Assembly: GCF_030695125.1 (NCBI RefSeq)
Contig: NZ_JAUYTP010000045.1
Coordinates: 62,001-126,000, forward strand
Direction: 5' to 3'
Length of the DNA stretch: 64,000 bases
Origin: Allobosea sp.
GTDB taxonomy: Bacteria > Pseudomonadota > Alphaproteobacteria > Rhizobiales > Beijerinckiaceae
Position 1 is the first letter of the stretch; every line of letters starts with the position of its first letter. Of this stretch, positions 50,197-60,110 are shown piece after piece. A program made the translations under genes and the position numbers. The notes under the pieces are model-generated. The model was not told the DNA's origin. It did no database searches and saw only the letters and a list, made by a program, of their open reading frames with translations.

Positions 50197-51110
50197 GCGC
50201 AGCCCGAACGCCGCCGTTCGCGCTCGACGCCCTGCCGCACCGAACTGGGCGCGGAGGGATAATCGACACCGACCTTGGCATAGGTGGCGCAGGCCTGGTC
50301 CCGGGCGCCGAGCCCGTTCAGCGCGATGCCCAGCCGCAGCAGGCTGTCGGGCGCCTTGGCCGATTTCGGCGCATCGTTGCTGACCTTGAGGAACTGCTCG
50401 GCCGCCTCGCGGAAGCGCTTGCGCTGGAGATAACTCTCGCCGAGCCAATAGGTCGCGTCGATGGCGAGGCGATCGCGCGGGTAGCTCTGCAGGAACTGGC
50501 GGAAGCCCATCTCGGCCTGCTCGTACTCCTTGCGCAGGATCGCGGCATAGGCCAGCTCATACGCGTCCTTTGCCGTGGCCGGACCGCTCGCGGCGGCGAC
50601 GCTGGGCCCGCGCGGGCCTGCCGACGGCAACGCGCCCTGCGGCACCCCGCGTCCGACGCCCTGGAGGTCGAGAGGCCCCTGCCCGCCCGCACCCTCCGCC
50701 GCATCATCCTCGATGATGCCGCCGATGCCACCATTGAGCGCGCGCGGCGCCCCGGCCGCCGCCTGCTGCGTGGCCGGATCGAAGGCGTCGCTGCGGCGCT
50801 GCGGCTGCGGCTGCTGGCGCGGCGTCGCGGCCGGCGCGGCTGCGCCCGACGGACGGCCACCGCGCTCGTTCAGCCGGAACTCGACATCCTCCTGGAACTT
50901 GCGGAGCTGCTCGGTCAGGCGCCGGTTCTCGAACTGCAACTGCTCGATCTGGCCCGAGAGCTGGCGAAGCTGGTTCTCCATCCGCGCGGTCCGCACCACG
51001 AGATCGGCGGCGTCCTGGGCCCGCACGGGCAGGCTCACGGCCGACACCGCGACGCTGAGCGCGAGAACGGCCAGAAGCCTGCGAGCGGGACGAGCGGCGA
51101 GGAGCATCAT
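50193..51110 (-). CDS. cpoB: Cell division coordinator CpoB (YbgF), TPR protein
   Basis: Periplasmic protein of 305 residues: a signal peptide ending near residue 30, a coiled coil (about 40-80; RMENQLRQLSGQIEQLQFENRRL), a proline/alanine-rich linker, and C-terminal TPR repeats (about 180-300). CpoB links peptidoglycan synthesis with outer-membrane constriction through TolA. An ATG at 51110 is used. It overlaps tilS and follows a hairpin after pal. Confidence 0.9.
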   Translation of the reverse strand: MMLLAARPARRLLAVLALSVAVSAVSLPVRAQDAADLVVRTARMENQLRQLSGQIEQLQFENRRLTEQLRKFQEDVEFRLNERGGRPSGAAAPAATPRQQPQPQRRSDAFDPATQQAAAGAPRALNGGIGGIIEDDAAEGAGGQGPLDLQGVGRGVPQGALPSAGPRGPSVAAASGPATAKDAYELAYAAILRKEYEQAEMGFRQFLQSYPRDRLAIDATYWLGESYLQRKRFREAAEQFLKVSNDAPKSAKAPDSLLRLGIALNGLGARDQACATYAKVGVDYPSAPSSVRQGVERERRRSGCA

Positions 51111-51175
51111 GAACAACCGGAGAGCTGCGACGGGATTGGCCTATAACACGCCATGACCACGGCCAAAATATGAAA

Positions 51176-51211
51176 GGGCCGGCGGCCTTCCTCTCGGGAA
51201 GACGCCGGCCC
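51176..51211 (-). terminator. Hairpin terminator or attenuator after pal
   Basis: Nine-base-pair GGGCCGGCG / CGCCGGCCC stem extended by an inner CTTCC/GGAAG pair; on the minus strand it is followed by a T-rich stretch (TTTCATATTTT). It lies between pal and cpoB, so cpoB-tilS may need read-through or its own promoter. Confidence 0.75.
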
Positions 51212-51238
51212 CTGTCGGATCGGGAAAGCCTGGCGGCG

Positions 51239-51748
51239 TCAGACGCCGCCGCCGGCGCCGTCCAGCACCGTGACCGAGCGGCGGTTCTGCGACCAGCAGG
51301 AGATGTCGTTGCAGACCGCGACCGGCCGCTCCTTGCCGTAGGAGACGATGCGCATGCGGTTGCCCTGGATGCCGCGCGAGGCGAGATAGTCGCGCACCGT
51401 CTGGGCCCGGCGCGCCGAGAGCGAGAAGTTGTATTCGCGGGTGCCGCGCTCGTCGGCATGGCCCTCGACGACGAAGGTGTAGCGCGGGAAACGCTGCAGC
51501 CAGGCCGACTGCTTGTCGAGCGTGGCGACCGCCGTCGGGGTCAGATCGGTCGAGTCGGTCTCGAAGAAGACGCGGTCGCCGACATTGACGACGAAGTCCT
51601 GTGCGCTGCCGGGCGTGGCGGCCCCGCCGGCGCCGAAGCCGTTGGCGTCGGCATTCTGGTTGTTGGCGCAGGCGCCGAGCGCCAGCGAAGCGGCGATGGC
51701 GGCGGCGAAGCGGACGGCGCGGCCGCCGGCGAAGAGAGTGGCGAACAT
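51239..51748 (-). CDS. pal: Peptidoglycan-associated lipoprotein Pal
   Basis: Outer-membrane lipoprotein of 169 residues. The lipobox LALGAC places the acylated cysteine at residue 27. A C-terminal OmpA-like domain binds peptidoglycan (VEGHADERGTREYN...RARRAQTVRDYL pattern). It includes a C-terminal Cys pair (VCNDISC) found in many alphaproteobacterial Pal proteins. It is separated from tolB by a 2.2-kb accessory block. Confidence 0.95.
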   Translation of the reverse strand: MFATLFAGGRAVRFAAAIAASLALGACANNQNADANGFGAGGAATPGSAQDFVVNVGDRVFFETDSTDLTPTAVATLDKQSAWLQRFPRYTFVVEGHADERGTREYNFSLSARRAQTVRDYLASRGIQGNRMRIVSYGKERPVAVCNDISCWSQNRRSVTVLDGAGGGV

Positions 51749-51979
51749 GAGGAACTCCGGGACGTTCGTTGCCTGCGAGGCGCGTTTGACGGACGACGTT
51801 GAAGGGACAAGGCTGCGATGCACGTAACGGCATCAATGAAGCGTCAACCTAAACGAGACCTTGCCAGATCAAGGCGAAGTGGCGGCATTGCGGCGTATGG
51901 TTAATCAAATGCGACCGGCCGCCGGTTTCGGCCGGATGTGGCGCATTTGCACCGGCATCGCCCCGCCATTTTTCGCGGC

Positions 51980-52234
51980 TCAATAGCCGCGCCTGGCGCC
52001 AGTGCAGTTCATGAACGCCATATGCGCGCCCGTGCCGAGCCGTGGCGAGCGCCACTTCAGGCGGCCCGGACGATGCGGATCTTCCGAAACGCTGCCGCCA
52101 TTGGTGACCGCACAGGTGCAGGCGCGGCTGTCCCTGGCCGTGCGGCCCTGCGGATGGACCCCTTGCGCCGCGGCCGCGGTCACAAGGCCAACTGTCCAGA
52201 GCGCGGCCAAAGCCGCAACGAGTCTCGTTCGCAT
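51980..52234 (-). CDS. Small exported cysteine-containing protein, unrecognised
   Basis: Protein of 84 residues with a clear Sec signal peptide (MRTRLVAALAALWTVGLVTAAAAQG, cut near residue 23) and three cysteines in the mature part (CTCAV and FMNCTG). The ATG follows a GGGGGTG ribosome site 6 bases upstream. It lies inside the block that separates pal from tolB. No family recognised; the cysteines could form disulphides in the periplasm. Confidence 0.6.
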   Translation of the reverse strand: MRTRLVAALAALWTVGLVTAAAAQGVHPQGRTARDSRACTCAVTNGGSVSEDPHRPGRLKWRSPRLGTGAHMAFMNCTGARRGY

Positions 52235-52407
52235 GGTGTCACCCCCCGATGAACCCTGCAGAGGTTACAGCAACGCCGGCGCGGGTCCATGGCATATATC
52301 GAAAAACGTGCAGTGCCGGCGCCTTGCTACGCTGCGTCGGCGTCATGATGGGTGTTCGCGCGGGCGCCGAGCGGTGACAAAGCAGCGAGCCGCCGGCGAG
52401 GAGCCTG

Positions 52408-53406
52408 TCACACGCTGGCGGGCGCACTGCCGGCGAAACGCGCCCGGTATTCGCGCGGGCTGATTCCGATGCGCCTGCGGAAATGATGACGCAGCGTGTC
52501 GGGCGAGCCGAGGCCGACAGCCAGCGCGATGCCGTCGATGCCGAGTTCGCCCGCGACCAGCAGATGTTTCGCCGCCTCGACGCGCTCGCCGGTCAGCCAG
52601 TCGCCCGGCGCCGAGCCGGTGGCGTCCCTGAAGCGGCGCAGGAAGGTGCGCAGGCTCATGCGGCACTCGAGGGCCATGTCCTCGACCGTCCAGGACAGGT
52701 GCAGCTGCGCGCGCAACCTGTCGAGCAGGGGCGCCACCTCGGCGTGGCGGTGCCGGGGCACGGGCCGCTCCAGGAACTGCGCCTGCCCGCCGGTGCGATG
52801 GGCGGGCATCACGAGGCGGCGCGCCACCGAATTGGCCGCCTCGACTCCGAAATCCCGCCTGACGATCTCGATCAGGAGATCGATGCCGGCGGCGCTCCCG
52901 GCCGAGGTGAAGATGCGCCCCTGCGCGCGGTAGAGCGAGGCATGGTCGACCTCGATCTCCGGATGCCCGGCGCGCAGGGCCTCGGCATAACGCCAATGCG
53001 TCGTCGCGACCCCGCCGTCCAGAAGACCCGTCGCCGCGAGCACGAAGGCGCCCGAGCAGATCGAGGCGAGCCGGGCGCCGCGGGCGTGGGCCTGCCGCAG
53101 GCGCTGGCACAGGGCTTCCGGCACCGGCTCACTGGTGACCTTCCAGCCGGGCACGACGATGAGATCGGCCTCGTCGATCAGCTCCGGGCCGTGCTGCGGC
53201 GTCAGTACGAAACCGCCATGCGCCCGCAGCGGCCCGTCCTCGATCGCGCAGCTGGCGAAACGGTACCACCCCTCGCCCATCTCCGGGCGCGGGAGTCCGA
53301 AGATCTCCGCGACGATGCCGAACTCGAAGGTGCAGAGTCCGTCATAGAGCAGCGCGACGACGAGAGGGCCGGTCGTGTTTGGCATGATATGCCCGTACTC
53401 TGTCAT
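52408..53406 (-). CDS. ftrA: GlxA/FtrA-family transcriptional regulator (DJ-1-like plus AraC domain)
   Basis: Regulator of 332 residues: an N-terminal DJ-1/PfpI-type amidotransferase-like domain (about 10-180) with the conserved Cys in SICSGAFVLA, and a C-terminal AraC/XylS helix-turn-helix pair (about 225-325). The opening VVALLYDGLCTFEFG and the neighbouring rhodanese gene match the FtrA subgroup. A Met 21 bases downstream is an alternative start. It diverges from the rhodanese gene, its probable target. Confidence 0.87.
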   Translation of the reverse strand: MTEYGHIMPNTTGPLVVALLYDGLCTFEFGIVAEIFGLPRPEMGEGWYRFASCAIEDGPLRAHGGFVLTPQHGPELIDEADLIVVPGWKVTSEPVPEALCQRLRQAHARGARLASICSGAFVLAATGLLDGGVATTHWRYAEALRAGHPEIEVDHASLYRAQGRIFTSAGSAAGIDLLIEIVRRDFGVEAANSVARRLVMPAHRTGGQAQFLERPVPRHRHAEVAPLLDRLRAQLHLSWTVEDMALECRMSLRTFLRRFRDATGSAPGDWLTGERVEAAKHLLVAGELGIDGIALAVGLGSPDTLRHHFRRRIGISPREYRARFAGSAPASV

Positions 53407-53468
53407 TCACGCCAATTGCAAGCGGGCCGCGCGGTTTGCGAGATGAGCGGGTCGAACAGGAGCCCGCC

Positions 53469-53900
53469 ATGACCACTGCCATGACTACTGCCGCGACCAC
53501 CACGGCCGTGACTGCCGTCCCCGCCGCCCCCAGCGATCTCGCCCGCGCGCATTTCGCCGCCGAATTCACCTTCGAGACCGATTGCTGGGATGTTCACGAC
53601 GCGCTGTCGAAGCAGCCCGACTTCGTGCTGCTGGACGTCCGTAGTCCCGCGCTCTTCGCCCGCGGCCATGTGGCCGGCGCGATCAACCTGCCGGTGGGCA
53701 AGATCGTGCGCTCGAAGCTCGAGGACTGGGCGCAGGACACGGTCTTCGTGACCTATTGTGCCGGTCCGCACTGCAACGGCGCCGCCAAGGCCGCCTTGCG
53801 GCTGGCGGAGCTGGGGCGTCCCGTCAAGATCATGGCCGGCGGCATCACCGGCTGGATCGACGAGGGCTTCGCCGTGGTGTCCGGCGCAGCGGCGGACTGA
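53469..53900 (+). CDS. Rhodanese-like sulfurtransferase
   Basis: Single-domain rhodanese of 143 residues: LLDVRSPALFARGHVAGAINLP and an active loop beginning with Cys in YCAGPHCNGAAKAA (about residue 97), followed by IMAGGITGWIDEG. The family moves sulfane sulfur. The first ~20 residues are unusual threonine/alanine repeats (MTTAMTTAATTT). The ATG has GGAG upstream. It is divergent from ftrA, a common pairing. Confidence 0.88.
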   Translation: MTTAMTTAATTTAVTAVPAAPSDLARAHFAAEFTFETDCWDVHDALSKQPDFVLLDVRSPALFARGHVAGAINLPVGKIVRSKLEDWAQDTVFVTYCAGPHCNGAAKAALRLAELGRPVKIMAGGITGWIDEGFAVVSGAAAD

Positions 53901-53951
53901 GCCTCGTCGCGTCACCGCCCCCGGCGGGCGGTGACGATTGGGCTTCGCGCC

Positions 53952-55319
53952 TCAGCGCGCCGCGGTCAGGAGTGGCGACCAGGTCGGGTCGGAGGCGAAG
54001 GCGGGCGTCGGCACCGGCACTTCGACGCGGCCGGTGATGTCGACCATGTAGAGCTTGCCGCCGGACTGCCCGCCCGGATCGCGGAAGAACATGATGTACT
54101 GGCCGTTGGGCGCCCAGTTGGGCGCCTCGTTGTGGAAGCCCTCGGTCAGCAGCCGCTCGCCCGAGCCGTCGGAGCGCATCACGCCGATGGCGAAGCCGCC
54201 GCCGGTGCGCTTGGTGAAGGCGATCAGGTCGCCGCGCGGCGACCAGGAGGGCTGCGAATAGGAGCCCTGGCCGAAGGACAGGCGCTTGCCCTCCCCGCCG
54301 CCGGCGCCCATCAGATAGAGCTGCTGCGAGCCGCCGCGGTCGCTCTCGAAGACGATCTGCGTGCCATCGGGCGAATAGGATGGCGAGGTGTCGATCGCCC
54401 CGGTCGAGGTCAGCCGCATCGTCGTGCGCGAGCCGATGTCGATGGCGTAGAGATTGGCGTTGCCGCCCTGCTGCAGGCTGAGCGCGATCCGCGCGCCGTT
54501 GGGCGCAAAGCGCGGGCTCGAGGTCATGTCGGGGAAGTTGCCGACGATCTGGCGCTGTCCGGTCTCGATGTTGAGCACATGCACGCGCGGCTGCTCGCCG
54601 AGCCGCTGCGACATGTAGGTCACCTCCTGCGACACCGGCGAATAGCGCGGCGTCACCACCGAGACCGAGCCGTCTGTGAGATAGCGCACATTGGCGCCGT
54701 CCTGATCCATGATGGCGAGCCGCTTGCGGCGGTTCTCCTTCGGGCCGGACTCGTCGACGAAGACGACGCGGGTGTCGAAGAAGCCGCCGACGCCGGTGAT
54801 CTTGGTGAAGATCGCATCCGAGATGATGTGGCCGACACGCCGGGCGTTGTTGGGGTCGGTGAAATACTGCTGGCCGTCGGTCTGTGTGCCCGTGGTCACG
54901 TCCCAGAGCCGGAACTCGGCCTTGATCCGGCCCGAGCCGTCGCGCGAGACGCGCCCCGTCACCAGCGCCTGGACGCCCGCGGCCTTCCAGGAGGTGAACT
55001 CGGGGGCCGCATCGAAGGGCGGATTCTTGTCAGGGTGGCGCGCCTTGTCGATCGGCGCGAAATAGCCGCATCGCTTGAGGTTGTTGGCGACGACGCCGGA
55101 AACCAGCACGCCCCCCTCCCCGGCGAAATCGGCGATCGCGATCGGCAGCGGCTGGAACGAGCCGCCGCGCAGATCGATGACGAGTTCGGCCCGGGCCGCC
55201 GCAGGCCTGAAAGCCACCGCAGCGGGCACGAGCAACGAGGCGCCGGCGAGCGCCAGCAAGCGGCGGCGCGAAGGCGCGGCCGGCAGGAGCGGAAGAGGAT
55301 TGCGGTCGATCAGGGTCAC
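53952..55319 (-). CDS. tolB: Tol-Pal periplasmic protein TolB
   Basis: Protein of 455 residues: a signal peptide with a twin-arginine-like n-region ([10 protein letters not shown], 17-26) ending near residue 44, an N-terminal alpha/beta domain, and a six-bladed beta-propeller whose WD-like repeats end in [20 protein letters not shown] and DPTWSPL motifs. It links TolA with Pal. The start is GTG at 55319, overlapping the tolA stop (GTGA). Confidence 0.95.
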   Translation of the reverse strand: MTLIDRNPLPLLPAAPSRRRLLALAGASLLVPAAVAFRPAAARAELVIDLRGGSFQPLPIAIADFAGEGGVLVSGVVANNLKRCGYFAPIDKARHPDKNPPFDAAPEFTSWKAAGVQALVTGRVSRDGSGRIKAEFRLWDVTTGTQTDGQQYFTDPNNARRVGHIISDAIFTKITGVGGFFDTRVVFVDESGPKENRRKRLAIMDQDGANVRYLTDGSVSVVTPRYSPVSQEVTYMSQRLGEQPRVHVLNIETGQRQIVGNFPDMTSSPRFAPNGARIALSLQQGGNANLYAIDIGSRTTMRLTSTGAIDTSPSYSPDGTQIVFESDRGGSQQLYLMGAGGGEGKRLSFGQGSYSQPSWSPRGDLIAFTKRTGGGFAIGVMRSDGSGERLLTEGFHNEAPNWAPNGQYIMFFRDPGGQSGGKLYMVDITGRVEVPVPTPAFASDPTWSPLLTAAR

Positions 55320-56509
55320 AGCACGTCCCTTGCGTCGAAATTGACGACGACATCGCGCCAGTCGTCGTAATAGGCGGTGAATTGAGCCGGGATGCGCAAA
55401 GGCGCGCAGCGGCGGGTGGCCGTCAGGGCCGAGTTGGCCGCGACGGCGAAAAGCGGGTCAGACGAAGCGTTCACGACGCCGGGCTGCCCGATCAGCGAAC
55501 CATCCGTGTTCAGCTTCATGCGCACCTGCGGCACCACCGCGACGCGCGCATTGGCGAGCGCGATCGGGACGTTCCAGCATTTCATCAGCTGGTCCTGGAT
55601 GATGCCGACCAGCTGGCCGCGCAGCGACGGGCTGAGCTTTTGCGACGAGCCCCGCTCCGTCCCCAGCGAGGCGGTGCGGTTGACCTGCGGCGCGGCGGAC
55701 CCGGTGGACTGGGCCTGCTCCTTCGACTGCAGCAGCCGGGCGATGTCGCTGGGATTGAAGTTCTTGGCGATCTCGGCCTCGCGTTTCGCCTTGGCTTCGG
55801 CCTCCTGCTTCGCCTTGGCGGCGGCGGCGACCTTGGCCTTGGCCTCGGCCTCGGCCTTCGCCTTGGCGGCGAGTTCAGCCTTCTCCCGGGCGGCCTCGGC
55901 CGCTTCGGCCTTGGCCTGGGCTTCCGCCTTGGCCTTGGCCGCGGCTTCGGCGCGGGCGTTGGCATCCGCCTCGGCCTTCGCCTTCGCGGCGGCCCGGGCA
56001 GCCTCCTCGGCCTGCTTCGCGCGGGAGGCGAGTTCGGCCTGCTCGGCGAGCTTGGCCTGTTCCTCGCGCTTCTGCTCGGCGATCTCGGCCGCGCTGGGGC
56101 CGGCCTTCTCGGGCGCCTTGACCGGCTCGGGCGGCTTCTGCTCGGGCTTCGGCAGGTTTGCGGCGCGCGACGGCGGCAGCGGCGCCGAGGCATTGTCGTC
56201 GGCGGTCTTGAGTTCGGCCGGGCGGCTGGGCGGGGCGGGCGCGTCCTGCTTGGCCTCGCCCGCCTCCTTGCGCTCGACGATCTCGGCCTTGCGCTCGGCG
56301 CGCTGCAGAGGCTGCTCCTGCACCTTCTCGGCCTTGCGCTCGCCGCGCGTAATCTGGTTCAGCTCGCTGGCGTCGATCATCTCGACGGCGATCGCCTCCT
56401 GATTGTCCGGCAGCGGCACGGGCGACGAGAACGCCAGCAGCCCCGCGACGAGAAACGTCGCGTGGCCGAGCGCCGACACCACCATGCCCGGTTCGGAGGA
56501 AAGCTTCAC
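55316..56509 (-). CDS. tolA: Tol-Pal protein TolA
   Basis: Protein of 397 residues with one N-terminal membrane span (about 8-27), a long alanine/lysine/glutamate-rich helical domain (about 130-260) built from AKAEA-type repeats, and a C-terminal globular domain ([25 protein letters not shown]...). It transmits the energy of TolQR to TolB and Pal. The start is GTG at 56509. Repeat-driven codon skew makes long artefactual open frames on the opposite strand. Confidence 0.93.
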   Translation of the reverse strand: MKLSSEPGMVVSALGHATFLVAGLLAFSSPVPLPDNQEAIAVEMIDASELNQITRGERKAEKVQEQPLQRAERKAEIVERKEAGEAKQDAPAPPSRPAELKTADDNASAPLPPSRAANLPKPEQKPPEPVKAPEKAGPSAAEIAEQKREEQAKLAEQAELASRAKQAEEAARAAAKAKAEADANARAEAAAKAKAEAQAKAEAAEAAREKAELAAKAKAEAEAKAKVAAAAKAKQEAEAKAKREAEIAKNFNPSDIARLLQSKEQAQSTGSAAPQVNRTASLGTERGSSQKLSPSLRGQLVGIIQDQLMKCWNVPIALANARVAVVPQVRMKLNTDGSLIGQPGVVNASSDPLFAVAANSALTATRRCAPLRIPAQFTAYYDDWRDVVVNFDARDVL

Positions 56510-56537
56510 AGCGCGCGGATCCTCGCTCTCATCATGC

Positions 56538-56984
56538 TCAGCGCGACGGCTCGGTGACGAGCGCGACCCGCTTGAACCCCGCCGAGGTGATCGTCGACAT
56601 CACCGAGGCGACCCGGCCGTAATCGACCATGCGATCGCCCCGCACATAGATGCGCTCGTCGAAGCCCTGCTTCGCCAGGCCCTGCAACTTTGCGACCAGA
56701 TCAGGCTCCAGCGTCGGCTGGTCCTGCAGGAAGATCTGGCCCTTGCCGTCGATGGCGATGGTGATCGGCTTCTGGTCGACATTGATCGGCTTGGCGCCGG
56801 TCTGCGGCAGGTCGAGCGGCACGCCGGTCGCGATCAGCGGCGCCGCGACCATGAAGATGATCAGCAGCACCAGCATCACGTCGATGAACGGCGTCATGTT
56901 GATTTCGGCGATGGCCGCGTGACGCCGGTTTCGCCGGCCGCGCCGACCGCCGGACTTCGCCCCGGATGCTGCGGACATGCCCAT
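56538..56984 (-). CDS. tolR: Tol-Pal proton-channel protein TolR
   Basis: ExbD/TolR family protein of 148 residues. One transmembrane segment (about 30-50) contains the conserved acidic residue in MTPFIDVMLVLLIIF (Asp), required for proton-coupled movement. The periplasmic domain ends in RVALVTEPSR. It lies 11 bases downstream of tolQ. Confidence 0.95.
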   Translation of the reverse strand: MGMSAASGAKSGGRRGRRNRRHAAIAEINMTPFIDVMLVLLIIFMVAAPLIATGVPLDLPQTGAKPINVDQKPITIAIDGKGQIFLQDQPTLEPDLVAKLQGLAKQGFDERIYVRGDRMVDYGRVASVMSTITSAGFKRVALVTEPSR

Positions 56985-56995
56985 CGCTCAGCCCC

Positions 56996-57706
<711 letters not shown>

Positions 57707-58030
57707 CAATGTCATCCTTTTGCCAGGCGGCCCGCGCCGGTCTCCCGGCCACGCCCCGCCACACGCCCCGCAGGTGACCCCGCGACGCCGCCCGATCCGC
57801 GATCCGGGGAAATGCCGTGGCCCTCAATCGCCTTTGAATCCGGCGAAAGATGGGCGCAAAACAGGGTTTCCTGCGAAACGCATGCGCGCGATCGAGTTAA
57901 GCCTCCGGCAAGGTTAATGCCGGGTATACGCGCGCGCCTGAGGCGAGCCTTGCCTGCAACGGACGGGGCGCCCCGCCCGTCGTGAAGGGCCGGGATTGCC
58001 TTCCTCCCATCACGCAACTATAAAAGTTAC
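57707..58030. other. Divergent intergenic region between tolQ and the Rrf2-type gene
   Basis: This 324-base gap must hold the tolQRAB promoter and the Rrf2-gene promoter. No repeat, RNA gene or clear sigma-70 consensus was seen apart from the short palindrome next to the Rrf2-gene start. Confidence 0.5.
58016..58028. promoter_or_regulatory. Inverted repeat abutting the Rrf2-gene start
   Basis: AACT-N5-AGTT ends 2 bases before the ATG, in an AT-rich patch (ACTATAAAAGTTAC) within GC-rich sequence. Its position suggests autoregulation. There is no ribosome site between it and the ATG. Confidence 0.4.
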
Positions 58031-58483
58031 ATGAAAAGCGACAGCCGCCTGTCGGGCGTCCTCCATGTCCTTCTGCATATGGCGCAATCGTCCGGTCCGG
58101 TCACATCCGAGACGCTGGCTCGCGCCATGCGGACCAACCCGGTCGTCGTCCGACGGGTCATGGCCGGCCTGCGCGAGCGCGGCTACGTCCGCTCCGGGAA
58201 GGGGCATGGCGGCGGCTGGACCCTTGCGCGGGATCTCGCCGAGATCAGCCTGAGAGACGTGCATGAAGCGCTCGGCGATCCGACCCTGCTCGCGATCGGC
58301 CACCGGAGCGACGAGCCCGGTTGTCTGGTCGAGCAGGCGGTCAATGCTGCACTTGCCGACAGCTTCCGCGAGGCAGAGGCGTTTCTGCTCGCGCGTCTCG
58401 GCGCGATCACGCTGCAGATGCTGAGCGCCGATTTCCATGCGCGCCTTGCGCGGCGAACCAGCCCAGAAAGCTCATGCCCATGA
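58031..58483 (+). CDS. Rrf2-family transcriptional regulator (YwnA-like)
   Basis: Winged-helix regulator of 150 residues with the Rrf2 pattern [11 protein letters not shown], an HTH ([23 protein letters not shown], about 28-50), and the wing [16 protein letters not shown]. It has only a single cysteine in the effector region, so it is unlikely to bind an Fe-S cluster. It overlaps the following methyltransferase by 10 bases, suggesting it controls that gene. No Shine-Dalgarno sequence precedes the ATG. Confidence 0.85.
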   Translation: MKSDSRLSGVLHVLLHMAQSSGPVTSETLARAMRTNPVVVRRVMAGLRERGYVRSGKGHGGGWTLARDLAEISLRDVHEALGDPTLLAIGHRSDEPGCLVEQAVNAALADSFREAEAFLLARLGAITLQMLSADFHARLARRTSPESSCP

Positions 58484-59187
58484 CGACCGGACCGACGCAG
58501 GGCGCTCGCCCTGTCCTCGACAGTTTCCAGAACCATGACGCCATCGCCGGCTATGCTGAGGGTCCGCCCCGGTTCGTCCCGGGTTTCGAGGCGCTGCACA
58601 GCATGACGGCCATCCTGCTCGCGGAGAATGCTCCGGCCACGGCACGCGTTCTGGTGCTGGGGGCCGGCGGCGGGCTCGAACTGGAGGCCCTCGCGCTCGC
58701 CCATCCGAACTGGAGCTTCGTCGGCGTCGATCCGGCGCAGCCGATGCTCGATATGGCGAGCCGCAGGCTGGGGCCGCTGATGGAGCGCGTCGAACTGGTT
58801 CACGGTTACATCGATGATGCGCCGCCCGGTCCGTTCGATGCGGCGGCCTGCCTGCTGACGCTGCATTTCCTCGGCGCGCGAGAGCGCCTTCGCACCGTGC
58901 AGGCCATCCATGCCCGGCTGAAACCGCGCGCGCCGTTTGTGGCCGCGCACCTCAGTTTCCCGCAGGCCCCGTCGTCGCGAGCGAACTGGCTCGCGCGATA
59001 CGCCGCCTATGCCGTCGCATCGGGCGCCGATCCGCATCTCGCGGCCCGTGCGCAGGACGCGGTCGCGACACATCTCGACACGCTCGAGCCGAGTGAGGAC
59101 GAACGCATTTTGTGCGACGCCGGATTTTCCGAGGTGGCGACCTTTTACGCCGCTTTCACCTGGCGCGGTTGGATCGCCCGTGCTTGA
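58474..59187 (+). CDS. SAM-dependent class I methyltransferase
   Basis: Protein of 237 residues with the SAM-binding motif [16 protein letters not shown] (about 59-74), the acidic loop GVDPAQPML, and motif [12 protein letters not shown]. The family fold is clear, but the acceptor (small molecule or protein) is not. Translation is coupled to the Rrf2-type regulator. Confidence 0.85.
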   Translation: MPMTTGPTQGARPVLDSFQNHDAIAGYAEGPPRFVPGFEALHSMTAILLAENAPATARVLVLGAGGGLELEALALAHPNWSFVGVDPAQPMLDMASRRLGPLMERVELVHGYIDDAPPGPFDAAACLLTLHFLGARERLRTVQAIHARLKPRAPFVAAHLSFPQAPSSRANWLARYAAYAVASGADPHLAARAQDAVATHLDTLEPSEDERILCDAGFSEVATFYAAFTWRGWIARA

Positions 59188-59234
59188 GGGAAACTGCGGC
59201 TGAAAGGAAGCGCGCGCTTCCGCATGTGCGAAAA

Positions 59235-59262
59235 CGCCCGCCCCGGTTTCCCGGGACGGGCG
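59235..59262 (-). terminator. Terminator of the DUF2852 gene
   Basis: A 12-base stem with one mismatch (CGCCCG-C-CCCGG against its complement) and a 4-base loop is followed on the minus strand by CGTTTTCGC. It lies 34 bases beyond the DUF2852 stop. Confidence 0.75.
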
Positions 59263-59296
59263 CTTGGTTCAGGCTGGCGTGTCGATCCGGCAGAGT

Positions 59297-59746
59297 TCAG
59301 CCGGCGCTGGCCTGCGGCTCGGCGCCGTTGCCGTTGCCGCGCCGGTCGGCCATGAACTGGTCGAACTCGGCCTTGTCGCGCGCCATCCGCAGACGGCCCA
59401 GAAAGTCCTGGAACTCCTTCTGCTCGTCCTCGAGACGGCGCAGCGTCTCCTGACGATACTCGTCGAAGGCGTGGTTGCCGCTCGACGGGCCGCGGCTCCA
59501 GCCGCCGCCGAAGCCGCCCTGGCCCGCGCCGCCCATGCGCTCCTTGAGGCGCTCCATCTTGCTTTGAAGACGGTTCATCCGATGTTCGTAGCGGTTGGCA
59601 CCGCCCATTCCGCAACCCATGCGTCCACTCCAGAACAGAAAGGCCAGAGTCGCCAGACCCAGCGGCCAGAACACGACGAAGCCGAGAACCGCGAAGGCGA
59701 TCCAGGCTCCCTTCCCATATTCATCGAGCTTCTCGACGATCGGCAT
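59297..59746 (-). CDS. DUF2852 membrane protein
   Basis: Protein of 149 residues with one hydrophobic segment (about 13-39; GAWIAFAVLGFVVFWPLGLATLAFLFW), then a glycine-rich region and a charged helical part (DEYRQETLRRLEDEQKEFQDFLGRLRMARDKAEFDQFM). This matches the alphaproteobacterial DUF2852 family, whose function is unknown. A perfect 19-base palindrome lies 27 bases upstream of the ATG. Confidence 0.85.
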   Translation of the reverse strand: MPIVEKLDEYGKGAWIAFAVLGFVVFWPLGLATLAFLFWSGRMGCGMGGANRYEHRMNRLQSKMERLKERMGGAGQGGFGGGWSRGPSSGNHAFDEYRQETLRRLEDEQKEFQDFLGRLRMARDKAEFDQFMADRRGNGNGAEPQASAG

Positions 59747-59772
59747 TGGTCCCTCACCATGACAGAGCGTGA

Positions 59773-59791
59773 ATGTAAATCACATTTACAT
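59773..59791. promoter_or_regulatory. Perfect palindromic operator upstream of the DUF2852 gene
   Basis: ATGTAAAT-CAC-ATTTACAT, with 8-base perfect arms, overlapped by a second inverted pair CATTTA-CA-TAAATG (59783-59796). In this GC-rich genome such a long AT-rich palindrome is unlikely by chance. The regulator is not identified. It differs from the PpsR motif by having an 11-base spacing. Confidence 0.65.
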
Positions 59792-59928
59792 AAATGGATG
59801 CAGGCTGGCGGTTTGTCAAGAACCACGCGCCAGAACCGCGCGAAGATCAGTTTGCGACAAGGGGTGAGCGTCCGCCCAGGCGCGAATCCGCCGTGGCGGC
59901 GCGGGGTCTGCTCAGCTACAACCCCGTC

Positions 59929-60063
59929 ATGACCCGCATGCTGACCGTCATCCTGGGCCTCCTGACCCTGTCCGGCTGCGTCACGCCGCGAACCAATGCC
60001 GATCAGGGGCTTTGCGAAAGCGAGACGGGGCGGAACGGCAAAATCAGAATAATCTGCCACTGA
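59929..60063 (+). CDS. Small lipoprotein
   Basis: Peptide of 44 residues with an N-terminal signal and lipobox LTLSGC (acylated Cys at 17), then about 28 polar residues with two further cysteines (GLCESE and RIICH). It may be an entericidin-like or other small envelope lipoprotein. Recognition rests on the lipobox; no family was recognised. Confidence 0.6.
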   Translation: MTRMLTVILGLLTLSGCVTPRTNADQGLCESETGRNGKIRIICH

Positions 60064-60110
60064 GACCTGGCGTGGCGGCGACTACGCCGTGACGCGGGGC
60101 TCGACATCGT

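Noticed and set aside
55382..56557. A glycine/leucine-rich open frame opposite tolA
   Set aside because: Produced by the repetitive AKAEA codons of tolA; no ribosome site or family features.
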